A stretch of DNA of 64,000 nt from positions 200,011-264,010 of the forward strand of contig NW_008246120.1 in the NCBI RefSeq assembly GCF_000281045.1. The letters are read 5' to 3'. Positions 52,159-61,902 of the stretch are shown piece after piece. The stretch is from Saprolegnia diclina VS20. Taxonomy: Eukaryota > Oomycota > Saprolegniomycetes > Saprolegniales > Saprolegniaceae. The notes beneath the pieces were generated by a model. That model did not search any database. It worked only from the letters and a program-made list of their open reading frames with translations, and was not told the DNA's origin. The position numbers and the translations under genes were made by a program. How positions within the stretch are numbered: the first letter of the stretch is position 1; each line of letters starts with the position of its first letter.

Positions 52159-53712
52159 GCATGCTCGCATCCTCTCCGAGAGCCTATTTCACTCGATTTA
52201 ATTTAATAAATTAACTGTAAAAATGCATGTTGAAGTCATCGAGTTTAAAAGGTCTTTGAGTATCAACGCTTGATTGGTCGAAATCTCGACGAGTTTCAGC
52301 CAATCATACGGTATGACACAACCGTGCTTCACGTGCGCCGGCAGGTCGAGCTGCTTGAACGCCGAAATCACGTCAGGAAATGATATCGGCGAAACTTGGC
52401 ACATGGATAAAGGACATTGTGGAGACCTCGGAATGCTACGTCATGTCGACAGAAGATGCGTACAACGAGAGAAACTGGCCAACTTGTTAATCATGGCATC
52501 TGCCATTTATAAGTACGCCCTGCCATATTTAATCACCCACGCACTGCGTCAACTGATGACGGCAGATATCGGGCGCTTCAAGTTGGACGCACATCGTCGT
52601 GAGCGTCTCCAGGAGCAGCTCTGTCGACGGCGAGAGGCTACAGTTGCGGAGCACAAGAGACGTTAGCGCGGGACCGGCGACAAGCCCATAATCAATGCCT
52701 GTGTGCGATTGACATTCAACCAAGAGACGAAGAGCATCTGAAGCTACGACAGCATCGGTGCTGCACATGTTGCTAGCTGGCCGAAGACGTTGCAGACAGG
52801 GACTTGAGCTGTGTGCGGCTGACGGCGGTCGCGAGGTCCGTCAGCGTTGCATGGTCGCACAAACCTACAAACCATAATCCCTGTTTTAGTTTTTCTTTTT
52901 CAATCCCTTTGCGAATGTTTGATTTTTCCAATCGTGTTTCATCATTGTTAGCTCACTACTGCACCGTAGCGACCTCATCATGGTATAGCCCCTAACCCGA
53001 TCCCTGGACTGCAACACACACGGCTACTGCGTCCTCGGCGAGCCGACGTGGCGATGCCAGACACTTTGAATTCTTCTAGTACTGCAGAAAGCCTCTATTA
53101 TGAGGTATCCACGTTCATTCAAGGTCTTGGTGCTCAAAGAGTCCGCCTAAACCCGTCGACATTGTTTCTCGACCCGAAGTCCCAGTCCCAAACCAGTACA
53201 ACCATCTGCTGGACCAAATGATTGCTGGTGCGGCGATATCGCACATTCCTTCTCGGTGCGATGCCAGTCTATGAGAGCCAAGCGAGAGCAGCCAGACCGA
53301 TCCACTCGCAGACCGACCACATGAGCATTTACATCGTCTGGCAGCGATTCCACGACAATCGGGGACTGTATGCTCCCGCTGTAAACCTAACCCTAAGCCC
53401 TGCCTTCGCCGAGCCAGTGACTTTGAATGTGGAGGAGACACGATCTGGCGCTACTAGCTTCTAAGTCAACATGCTTCGTCGTGTGTCAGCAAGTCAAAGC
53501 AGCACAAAAACGTCAACACTGAACACACGCATGATGCGGGATAATGACGGCTTGAGGGGCCCGAAAGCCTCATCACATCAGCATCGACGACCAATCCATC
53601 GAGAACGTCCCGAGCATGGAAGTCGATATTTCTTCTCCGCTACAGAGCTCAAGTAGTCGTGCATACCAATCATATATTCCAAAATTTTTATTGTACAGTG
53701 CTTATATCCGGT
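52159..53712. other. Intergenic stretch with gene remnants
   Basis: 1.55 kb between the TBC-like gene and the third GMC gene. Apart from possible LRR remnants near 52529-52858 nothing is recognised. Frames at 52274-52666 and 53115-53656 lack motifs. Confidence 0.5.
52529..52858 (-). pseudogene. Leucine-rich-repeat remnant
   Basis: On the minus strand, ATLTDLATAVSRTQLKSL is followed, after a stop and frame change, by GPALTSLVLRNCSLSPSTELL. Both read as RNI-type LRRs. No start, no long frame. Either chance Leu-rich frames or a decayed LRR gene. Confidence 0.3.
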
Positions 53713-56364
53713 TTACATGAGAACCGTGGCCGAGATGACGTTGCCATTCGCCTTGGTGGCGCTCTTGCTGCTCTTGAAGTAGCACGTACCCTGGTACCAT
53801 GAGAAGGCACCGCACCCATTCATGTTGCGGCATTTTGCGCAGCAGTCGTCGGCCGTCGACGCGGCGGCACTACCAATGTCGCTGCCCACGTAGTCTGTGC
53901 CAATCTCGAGCGCCGAGCACTTGTTGACGACCGCCGCCGTCGTACCCGGGGCAGCCTTGCGTCCGTTGTGGCCGCTCTTGAGCCAGCAAATGTTGTTCCA
54001 GAGGCTGTAGGCGTTGCACGCCTTGTTCTTCTTGCACGCGGCGCAGCAGTCGCCGGGGTTGGTTCCTGGCACGTTCCCGACGTCTTGGCCTGCAAAGTCC
54101 GTGTTGGGTTCGGGAATACCGCAGCCCGAGGCAGATGCGTCGATGCTACCGGCCTTGGCGCCAGACTGCGTCGACTTGGGGCCGCGACCACTCTTCAACC
54201 AGCACATTCCGCCGTTGTAGTTCGTCCAGACGTAGACGGAGCAACCTGGCTTGGCCGCGCAGTCGGCGCAGCAGGCGTCCACCGACGACCGCGCCGTCGA
54301 TCCAATGTCGTTGCCGGCGTAGTCGACGTCGTTCTCGACTGCCGAGCACGACACGTCGCCGCCAGGAATCGGCGTTGGCGTGACCACGGGGGTCGGCGTC
54401 GGTGTGACAACGGGAGCCGTCGTCGGTGCCGGTGTCGTTGCTCCCATGCTACCAGACTTGGCGCCGAGTTGTGTCGACTTCGCGCCACGCGCGTTCTTGA
54501 GCCAGCACGTGCCACCGTTGTGCTTGTTCCAGACGTACAAGGTGCACCCGGGCTTGGCTGCGCAGTCGGCACAGCAAGCGTCTGCCGATGCGCGACTCGT
54601 GGCACCGATATCGTTGCCGTAGTAGTCGACGTCGTTCTCAAAGTCGGTGCACGTTGCCAGCGTCGGTGGCGACGTCGGCGGTGTCACTTCACTGTAGCCA
54701 ACAATCGTCTTGGCAACGTTGACGCCGGTCTGGTGCCCAGCGTACATAATAAAGCCGTACGGGTTGACCGTGCCTTCCTTCATCAAGCTGCCATCACCGA
54801 CGTAAATGTTCTTGGCGCCCACAACGAGAAACGTCTCGTCCGCGCAGCGCTTCGAGTCTGTCTTGTCGCCCGACGTGTAGCAGCTGCCGCCGTAGTGGTT
54901 GGCTCCTTCGACCTTCTTGTTAACAAAGTCGGTTGACGCAACATCCTTGGCCGGAATGACCGTCGTGACACCTTGGGCGCTCATCATGCCTCGCAGCTTT
55001 TCGACGTAGTTGGCCAGCGCCGCCCGGTCGCGTTGGTCGCTGTACATGCTGCGCGCCGTGTCGAGGTGGTAGCGCCCGTCGCTCGTGAAGCGCGCGCTGT
55101 CGCGCGAGATCGGGTTGTTGACGTACACCGCGACACCAAACTCGGTCGGGTTGTTGCTGCCCCAGTTGAAGCCATGGCAGAAAGTCGTGACCTGGAACTG
55201 GTACGCCCGGCCGTTTACGTTGTAGTTGTCATACGCGATCTGAACCGGGTCCGGACTCGACCATGGTCCGCTGTGGCCTTGCGTCATGTACTGCGTGATC
55301 GCCGCCGTCGGACTCTGCGTGTGGGCAAACGTCTTCATGTCCTTGCGAGAGAAGGTCATGAGCAGCTGGTGTGTGTCAAATAAGCTGCTGCCGACGTTCT
55401 CGTTGACGACCCAGTTGGCCGCGTCACTGCTCACACCCGGAAAGTTGCCGTTGGCCTTGAGCAAGGTGAGCTGGCTCGACGGACCGACGCCCGACTGCAT
55501 GAGGATCTTGGGCGTCATGACGGCCGAACCCGCGACGACGACCGCGCCCCGCGACGAGAGGTCGACCGTGACGGTCTGGCCGTTGGTGGTGTAGACCACA
55601 CCGGTCGCAACACCCTTGGACTGGATGATGTACGAGACGGTTGCCGACGAAATGAGCTTGAAGTTGGGTCGGGTCTTGGCCGCACCGAGAAATGTCTTGG
55701 CCGGCGAGTCGCGGAGACCGTTCTTGATCGCAAACGGCGGGTGGCCGTAGCTCTTGCTCTTGGCGTTGCGGTCGGTGTTGAGGCTGTTGGACTCGGTGTA
55801 GCCGCCGCCGCCCAAGACGTTGCGCATGATGTTGTACGCCTCTTGGAGATACCGGCTGCCATCGGGCGACGGGTTGTTGGTCGAAGTAAACATCGTCTCG
55901 ATCGCCGAGAAGCCAGCGTCGACAGTCGCCACGTCGTTGGGCCAGCTTGCTTCCGTCACGTACGAGTTGGGTGTGCGAAAGTAGAGCATACCGTTGAGCG
56001 ACGAGCTGCCGCCGACGACTTTGCCGAGGTAGAGACCAGTGGGCGACGCGACCCAGTCGGTGCCCATGCGGTACTTGTTGTCGCTTTGAAACGCGACGTT
56101 CGAGTACTCGCCAGGAACGTCAAAGCGCGTAAGACCTTGCGACTGGGCATAACCCGGGATGTCAGTGCCACCAGTGGCCGCGAGGGACGGGCCGCCGGCT
56201 TCGAGGACGAGCACGGACGTAGACGCGTTGCGGCTGAGATACTCGGCGGCAACGAGGCCGCCGGGGCCGCTGCCAATGATGATGACGTCGTACGCCTCGC
56301 CGACGGCGACGTGCACAACGAATGCTACGACGATGAGCGTCGTGGACGAGATATGGTTGCCCAT
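53713..56364 (-). CDS. Secreted GMC flavin oxidoreductase with four PAN/Apple domains (inverted paralogue)
   Basis: Intron-free, 883 residues. A signal peptide (about 1-22) precedes the FAD motif IIGSGPGGLVAAEYLSRN, KVVGGSSSLNGMLYFR, and ANHYGGSC and GTVNPYGFIMYAG with the catalytic His/Asn. Four PAN domains lie at about 578-640, 676-728, 749-805 and 816-866, with paired Cys and CWLK motifs. A Thr/Pro linker separates the first two. It lies in the opposite orientation to the other two copies, and is close to them in sequence, so it arose by local duplication and inversion. A secreted carbohydrate oxidase is inferred. Confidence 0.88.
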   Translation of the reverse strand: MGNHISSTTLIVVAFVVHVAVGEAYDVIIIGSGPGGLVAAEYLSRNASTSVLVLEAGGPSLAATGGTDIPGYAQSQGLTRFDVPGEYSNVAFQSDNKYRMGTDWVASPTGLYLGKVVGGSSSLNGMLYFRTPNSYVTEASWPNDVATVDAGFSAIETMFTSTNNPSPDGSRYLQEAYNIMRNVLGGGGYTESNSLNTDRNAKSKSYGHPPFAIKNGLRDSPAKTFLGAAKTRPNFKLISSATVSYIIQSKGVATGVVYTTNGQTVTVDLSSRGAVVVAGSAVMTPKILMQSGVGPSSQLTLLKANGNFPGVSSDAANWVVNENVGSSLFDTHQLLMTFSRKDMKTFAHTQSPTAAITQYMTQGHSGPWSSPDPVQIAYDNYNVNGRAYQFQVTTFCHGFNWGSNNPTEFGVAVYVNNPISRDSARFTSDGRYHLDTARSMYSDQRDRAALANYVEKLRGMMSAQGVTTVIPAKDVASTDFVNKKVEGANHYGGSCYTSGDKTDSKRCADETFLVVGAKNIYVGDGSLMKEGTVNPYGFIMYAGHQTGVNVAKTIVGYSEVTPPTSPPTLATCTDFENDVDYYGNDIGATSRASADACCADCAAKPGCTLYVWNKHNGGTCWLKNARGAKSTQLGAKSGSMGATTPAPTTAPVVTPTPTPVVTPTPIPGGDVSCSAVENDVDYAGNDIGSTARSSVDACCADCAAKPGCSVYVWTNYNGGMCWLKSGRGPKSTQSGAKAGSIDASASGCGIPEPNTDFAGQDVGNVPGTNPGDCCAACKKNKACNAYSLWNNICWLKSGHNGRKAAPGTTAAVVNKCSALEIGTDYVGSDIGSAAASTADDCCAKCRNMNGCGAFSWYQGTCYFKSSKSATKANGNVISATVLM

Positions 56365-57002
56365 GCTGAAGTTGGAAATTCAAAAGTGAGGACTCGGCAG
56401 TGTGGCTTATCTGGGTGGGAATGATCGCCGACCGCCAAAAAAGTATACGCTTGGTTTGCAGGCAGCACAATGACAACCGCTGCGACAAATGGCGTGAAGC
56501 AGTCTCCAATGCTAACGTTCTATCCTTCGTGCAAAAGCGTCTCGATTTTGCTGAAGAGTGCAGTGTCTCGGGAGTATCACACGTGCATGGTCCTCTCTCC
56601 ACCACTGGGGCCGCCGACCGTTGCTCCTGGGGTCCTATTAACTACACTCTGCAGCAAGGAGCTGAGGTAGGAACCAGGAGGTAGGAACGGTGCACGAACA
56701 AGGTGCTCGCTATGAGATGCTCGGTATCTTTTTTCTCGTCCTCGAGCTTCAAGTGCAGTGGGCGCGGATTGGCTGATGGCAATCTTCAAAAATGGAGTGT
56801 CTTGTCCCAGCTGAAAGGCGCACCCAATCTAAAAACTGTAAAGCGCACCTAGTCGGTTTTTCGATTAGCCGGTTAGCGACAGGCGTCCGGCTAGCCGGCT
56901 AGGTCCGTTCGGTTACATATCGCAGTCGAGAAAGGCGGCGACCTTCGATGCGCACAGGCATATCCAAACACGATGTTTGACCAATTCCGGTTCGGGGCAG
57001 GC
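56365..57002. other. Divergent intergenic region, no gene recognised
   Basis: 638 bases between the third GMC gene (-) and the DNA glycosylase gene (+). It should hold both promoters. A CCAAT lies at 56980-56984, 19 bases before the glycosylase ATG. Confidence 0.6.
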
Positions 57003-58051
57003 ATGAAGCGATCGGTAGTCGACGAGGCTCCATCGCGCCCTGCGCCCAAGAAGGCCAAGCCGACCGCGCTTGTGCGCAAGTGGCAAGAGCGCTACCATGG
57101 CATCTGCGACGTCTGCTTTGACACTGTGACCGAGTGCAGCCACCATCCCGACGTGGCCTTGCGCCTGCTGATCGTGGGGCACAACCCGTCCGAGAATGCG
57201 TGGCAGAGTACAAGACCTCCTACTGCCCACGCTTCTACTACCTCATGGATCGCGCGTATTAGGCGGCTTCTCGTACAGCAACCCGTCCAATCGCATGTGG
57301 AAGCTGCTCATGGGCGACTTTCACGGCCAGAGCTGGCCCGGCGTATTGCCGCCCGACTGGACCATGGCAGACCAAAACGCCATGCCGCATGAGCTCGGCG
57401 TTGGCTTCTCCGACCTGGGCCACGAGGTATCATCCATCTCTCGCTCTCGTTGACAGTTGCGCTCACGTTGGTGGGATGATGCTAGCCTGGCAACGACGCG
57501 GCGGCGTATGGCAAAGCGACAAGTACGTTCTACCGCCTCTTGTGGGCATCGTCGCACAATCTATGGTGCGTAGTGCAGCAATGGACCCGCGAGTTCTACG
57601 ACCGCATGCGCGCGCACATGCAGCGCGTCCAGGCGAATCTGCACGCAACCGCATCTGGCGATTGCAGCAGCGTCTATGCGCATGGCCCGATGCTTGTAGC
57701 GTTTATGGGCAAGCGGCAATACACCTACCTCTTTGATCCGCCGTTGAAAAAGGTTTTGCCATTGTGTCTTTGCGGTGCATTGAGCGGTATCATTAGGTCG
57801 ACACGGGGCATCAAGACCCGTCTACGCTGCCGCCCGACTGGCCGCTCCCGCCGTCGTGCGAGGTGTGGGTCCTCCCGAGCTCCAGTGGCCGCGCGGCCAT
57901 GACGGACAAGGCGCGCTGTGCGCCGTACCGGGATCTCGCAGCTCGATTTCACGCTATTCCATGGCCCTCGCCGGCCAACGCCAGCTGCCACGTCATCAAA
58001 TCAGAAGACATCAAGTCGGAGGACGACGGCGCTTGCATGAAGACAGAATAA
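57003..58051 (+). CDS. TDG/MUG-type uracil/thymine-DNA glycosylase
   Basis: Four exons: 57003-57207, 57263-57426, 57486-57752, 57797-58051; introns 44-59 bases; 296 residues. An alternative ATG at 56973 would add 10. The N-terminus is basic (PAPKKAKP), a likely nuclear signal. The catalytic motif LLIVGHNPSENAW (about 55-67) is followed by SGFSYSNPSNRMWKLL, joined by splicing, and GVGFSDLGHEPGNDAAAY. Near the end EVWVLPSSSGRAAM gives the DNA-intercalation segment. This is the mismatch-specific (family 2) glycosylase, which removes T or U from G mismatches for base-excision repair. The tail is acidic with repeated IKSED. Confidence 0.9.
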
Positions 58052-58108
58052 GATCCGAGTTGAGAGTATTGTCTATCCTCTTCCTCCGTTATAAATGCAA
58101 CGCAGTTC

Positions 58109-59047
58109 TTACTTGCGCGCGATCACAAGCACAAAGGTTAGGTACTGGAGTTCGTGGAGGTGCAAGAGCATTTGACCCGTCATCCGAATCTTCTCAAAGC
58201 CGTCGGCGAGCCCCCAGTCTTCGAGAAGACGCCCTTGGGCCTCGGCAAAGGCGCCAAACCCCGTCATAATCCCGTCAAGCGGCGTCACTTGTACGTCGTG
58301 GAAGCCAATTTTCGTGAGCTTTTCCGTAAACATGTCGGTGGTCCAGAGGTTCGCGAACGGGATGCTCGCCATCGAGCACATGGCCCGCAGCCGCGCCTGC
58401 TCAAAGCCCTTCCACGTAAGGAGCTCGGGCGAGACGGCGCAGTCGACCATGCCCAGCATACCGTTGGGCAAGAGCACGCTGAACGCCTCTGTGAGAAACG
58501 CAAACCGGGTCTCGAAATGGTATGCGGCGTCGCAGCTGAGCACCTTTGTGAGCGCAAGATTGGGCAGCGCGCTCAGCGCGGTCGCCGAGCAGTCGTGGAC
58601 GTCAATGGTCGACGTGAGGTCCAACGCCTTGACAAGCGTCCGCGCGCCGTCGAGGTGCGTCGGCGTCACGTCGAGGCCGATGACTTTGGCGACCTTGAAG
58701 TGGGTGGCCCAGAGCACGCATTGATCGCCGCGACCAATGCCAGCGTCTAAGACCATGTCGTGAGCCTCGAGCTGCACGGCGCGGCCGAGCTTGAGGGCGA
58801 GGAGCTCGCACGCTTCGGGGTACGAGGTCACGGCGCTGCCATCGTCGCGCGTCCAGAAGCCGAGGTTGATCCACGACGACGTCTTGGTCAACGGCGACGT
58901 CTCCTTCTTGAGGCACGCCAGCGTGGCGTCGATGTGGAACTTGGTCTGCGGCAGCGGCCGGGTCATGAAGTGGTGCGAGAGGTACCCTGCCGTGAAGCAT
59001 GCGATGGGCACTGCCAGCGTCGTCGCCCAGCTGCGTTGGTCCGCCAT
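58109..59047 (-). CDS. Membrane-anchored SAM-dependent methyltransferase
   Basis: Intron-free; the ATG at 59047 gives 312 residues; a further ATG at 59104 is possible. A hydrophobic helix (about 8-25, TTLAVPIACFTAGYL) could anchor it. The Rossmann SAM-binding motif I is VLDAGIGRGDQ, with motif II-type acidic residue in VIGLDVTPTHLDGA. LSCDAAYHFETRFAFL and LLPNGMLGMVD follow as in class I small-molecule or sterol/quinone methyltransferases. The substrate cannot be named. Its 3' end faces the glycosylase gene, 57 bases away. Confidence 0.82.
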   Translation of the reverse strand: MADQRSWATTLAVPIACFTAGYLSHHFMTRPLPQTKFHIDATLACLKKETSPLTKTSSWINLGFWTRDDGSAVTSYPEACELLALKLGRAVQLEAHDMVLDAGIGRGDQCVLWATHFKVAKVIGLDVTPTHLDGARTLVKALDLTSTIDVHDCSATALSALPNLALTKVLSCDAAYHFETRFAFLTEAFSVLLPNGMLGMVDCAVSPELLTWKGFEQARLRAMCSMASIPFANLWTTDMFTEKLTKIGFHDVQVTPLDGIMTGFGAFAEAQGRLLEDWGLADGFEKIRMTGQMLLHLHELQYLTFVLVIARK

Positions 59048-59102
59048 TGTTCGCCGAATCGAATCTGGCCCTTCTATGCGATACCACGCTTTGCCGCGTT
59101 TC

Positions 59103-59141
59103 ATTGGCCAATCTCGTGATTTTCATTGTTTTTTGTCCAAT
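59103..59141. promoter_or_regulatory. Three CCAAT/ATTGG boxes upstream of the methyltransferase gene
   Basis: ATTGGCCAAT at 59103-59112 (two overlapping boxes as a palindrome) and CCAAT at 59137-59141, 56-94 bases upstream of the ATG at 59047, which supports that start over 59104. Confidence 0.55.
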
Positions 59142-59265
59142 CACAAGCACGCCGCCATGGCGTCCGTCCATGGTTCCCGTTTCCAGTCAACGAGCCGTCC
59201 TTTCTGCACGAGCGAGACGTCAAGGAGAGAGAGATGGAGAGGAAGAGAAGGTAATAGCATCTAAT

Positions 59266-60738
59266 TTAGGAAATATTGGCGGGCTTGAACACGTTGAAGC
59301 CATCGGCGGCCGTACTGACAAGGAGACCGGGGCACTGCGGGTGGAAGTGCAGCTCCTTGATGTCGGTCTGGCCTTGGTGGATGAAGAGGAGCTGCGGCGG
59401 CACGTCGAGCTTCTCGCTGCTCGGGTGCTGTTCCGTGTCCTCTTCGACCGACATGTCCCAGATCGAGATCTGGTTGTCGGCGCCCGAGACCGCGAGCATC
59501 GACTCGTCGCTCGGGTGCCACTCGATCGACGTGACGGGCGCCGTGTGGTAGCGAAAGTGCGCGATCGGGTCGTCCTTGGCCGGCGACCCAAACTTGCGGC
59601 AGTCCCAAATCTTGAACGAGCCGTCGTCCGAGCCCGACGCAATCAAGTGCGACACGTTGCGGTTCCACGAGATGACGTTGACGTCCTGGTCGTGCGCGTT
59701 GACTTCAATCATCGACCGGGTCTTGGTGCGGATGTCCCAAATGCGCACCGTCTTGTCAGCCGAGCACGACGCGAACACCGAGCCCTCGAGCGGGCTCCAC
59801 TGGAGGTCCTCGATGCTCGCCTTGTGGCCCGTAAACGGGATCTTATCGACGACCCACGACGCTCCGTTGTTGACCCAGTGGTAAATGTACTTGGAGCAGT
59901 CACCGGTGAGGAGCGACCCGGCCGTGTGCGGCGACCAGTCCATTGCGAACCCTTCGTCGGCATGACCGGTAAAGGTAAAGACCGGCGCGGCCGTCGACGA
60001 CATGCCCACCGGGTTCTTGCCGTCGAGCGACTGGAGCTGCTTGGAGATGTCGTACAAGTGCACCTTGCGTGTGTCGGCCCACGTCGCGACAATGTTGGAC
60101 GACTGCGGCATCGCGCGGATGCGGTTGATGCCGCCGTGGTGGTCGATCGAGCGCGACTCGAGCACCGGGTCGCCTTCCTCGGCGTCGTCTTCGTCGTCCG
60201 AGTCGTCAGCGTCCGAGTCGTCCGAGTCGTTTTCGTGCTTGGTCTTGTGCAGCTCGGTCATCTTCATGATCGTGATCTTGTTGTCCGAGGCTTTGGCGGC
60301 CTGCGTGCCCGCGACCACGTAGATGCTCATGGGAAACTTGGTGCGGCAAGCGCCGAGGTTGTCGCGCACAATGTCAAACGAGAGCGACGGCCACTCGGCC
60401 GACATGGCGTAGTAGAGATCGTAGGCCGACGAGTCGTAGTCGAGGACTTCGTCTTCGCCAAGCTTCTCCTTGTTGGGCAGCCACACCTTGGTCGTCGGCT
60501 CCTTCTCGTCCTCGTCGTCAGCAGCGATCGTCTGCATGGGCGTGTCGACGTCCATGTCGTCGCTGTCAGCCTCGTCGTCGTCGGCCGCGTCCTCGGAGAC
60601 CATCTCTTCGTCCTCAAGGTCGTCGCCATACGGGTCTTCGAAGACCAAGTCTTCCTCGGTCTCCTCGACATGCTGCATGGCCGGCGCGTCGCTGCGCGCC
60701 TTCTTCTTCCCCAGGACGGACTCGACCCCGCGCTTCAT
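59266..60738 (-). CDS. GRWD1: Glutamate-rich WD-repeat protein GRWD1/RRB1
   Basis: Intron-free, 490 residues. The N-terminus is acidic (Asp/Glu runs at about 25-65 and 165-185). The GRWD1 signature WLPNKEKL, AYDLYYAMSAEWPSLSFD and VVAGTQAAK comes before a WD40 propeller (about 200-480: GHADEGFAMDWSP, ADKTVRIWDIRT, SDDGSFKIWDCR, ADNQISIWDM). Yeast Rrb1 is the chaperone of ribosomal protein L3 in 60S assembly; human GRWD1 also binds chromatin. The same role is expected here. Confidence 0.92.
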   Translation of the reverse strand: MKRGVESVLGKKKARSDAPAMQHVEETEEDLVFEDPYGDDLEDEEMVSEDAADDDEADSDDMDVDTPMQTIAADDEDEKEPTTKVWLPNKEKLGEDEVLDYDSSAYDLYYAMSAEWPSLSFDIVRDNLGACRTKFPMSIYVVAGTQAAKASDNKITIMKMTELHKTKHENDSDDSDADDSDDEDDAEEGDPVLESRSIDHHGGINRIRAMPQSSNIVATWADTRKVHLYDISKQLQSLDGKNPVGMSSTAAPVFTFTGHADEGFAMDWSPHTAGSLLTGDCSKYIYHWVNNGASWVVDKIPFTGHKASIEDLQWSPLEGSVFASCSADKTVRIWDIRTKTRSMIEVNAHDQDVNVISWNRNVSHLIASGSDDGSFKIWDCRKFGSPAKDDPIAHFRYHTAPVTSIEWHPSDESMLAVSGADNQISIWDMSVEEDTEQHPSSEKLDVPPQLLFIHQGQTDIKELHFHPQCPGLLVSTAADGFNVFKPANIS

Positions 60739-61446
60739 GGCTCAATTCAAAATACGACCAACCGCTTTTGACTGGCCGTAAAAGACTGGTGACAAAGGTA
60801 CTCGCACATTCGATTGTAGAGGACCTCTCGGAACCGATACGATTTTGAAAGGCCAAAACAACTTCAACTTGAAAGATCGCCAGGCCGACACCGATGGGTT
60901 GGCCACGAGCAGTAGAAGAGATGGTATGGAGCGCGCAAGGTAGTCGCGAGTGAGCGACGAGCGTGTGAGGCAGAGACGCGGCTACGGACGTGCGTCGTGC
61001 CGTGTATGACAGCTCCATCATCGGATCCATTTTGGTGCATGGACGTGGCATCGACAAACTTGGTATTGTGGTATTTGGCTTGTCAGGGTGGCGGAACTTG
61101 AGATTGCGTCTTTGTAGATAAAACGGTGTGGCTAGTGGACTGGTGATGAGCCTTCGCCGAGTCGTTAGTCGAGAGCGTGAGCGTCCTTCAGGCTAGGAAC
61201 CAGACTCCTCCACTTCCTCTACCCACTGGTATCTACCTCATCTTTCCAGCTTGAGCATCACCACACAACGTGTCTAGTAAAGCAAGGCGCGTCGAGGTGT
61301 ACCGATGCATAGCTTTGGCTTAGTTTCGTACGTCTCTCCCAGCCGGCACTCGAAACGGGACTACGTTGCGAAATTGTACACGCGGTAGCAAGGACAAGAA
61401 ACTCCATGGTCGTGTCATTCGTAGCTATCGTACAACACGGTGGGTA
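60739..61446. other. Intergenic stretch, no gene recognised
   Basis: 708 bases upstream of GRWD1. No gene or repeat recognised. Confidence 0.6.
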
Positions 61447-61902
61447 TCACTGTAGCGCCTGGCGTTGCTCCACCCGCTCGTTGGCGTCCGAAGCTTGCAA
61501 TTGCCCGTGTTGATGGAGCTGCGCGGCCGCCATGTCGACGGCGTCCACCGACGACGTGTGGCTCTTCTTGAAGACAACGAGCTTCTCGTAGTAAATGTCG
61601 CTTTGGTCGGCGGCTGTTTCGGCGGCAAAGCCAACGTCCGAGGCGCTGACGCCGTCGGCTTGTGCGTGTTCGTGGGCGTCCTGGGTGCCATCGACATGTG
61701 CGTCACTGCCAAATGGAGCGTTTAGCAAGTGACGATGGGAGCGTCCGCCGTGGACGACAAAAAGCTTCTCGTCGTGGTACTCGTGCACGCCAAAGGCCGA
61801 GTCGCTCGGTGCAACGTACGCCCGCCGTCGCAAGTAGACTACCTTGGCGTGGCCCAGCCCAAGGACGAGCGCGAGCACCCATAGAGCGCTCCAGAGAAGC
61901 AT
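61447..61902 (-). CDS. Small secreted protein of unknown function
   Basis: The ATG at 61902 gives 151 residues; earlier in-frame starts would add 18. The start was chosen because it begins the signal peptide MLLWSALWVLALVLGLGHA. The mature part is His-, Asp- and Ala-rich with EYHDEKLFVVHGG and IYYEKLVVFKK, a weak internal duplication of (Y/H)(D/Y)EKL(F/V)V. There are no cysteines. No RXLR motif is seen. Family unknown. Confidence 0.55.
   Translation of the reverse strand: MLLWSALWVLALVLGLGHAKVVYLRRRAYVAPSDSAFGVHEYHDEKLFVVHGGRSHRHLLNAPFGSDAHVDGTQDAHEHAQADGVSASDVGFAAETAADQSDIYYEKLVVFKKSHTSSVDAVDMAAAQLHQHGQLQASDANERVEQRQALQ

Noticed and set aside
58999-60771. A 590-residue open frame on the plus strand
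   Set aside because: It lies opposite GRWD1, whose frame has clear WD40 motifs. The plus frame is Arg/Val/Asp-rich shadow sequence without family signal.
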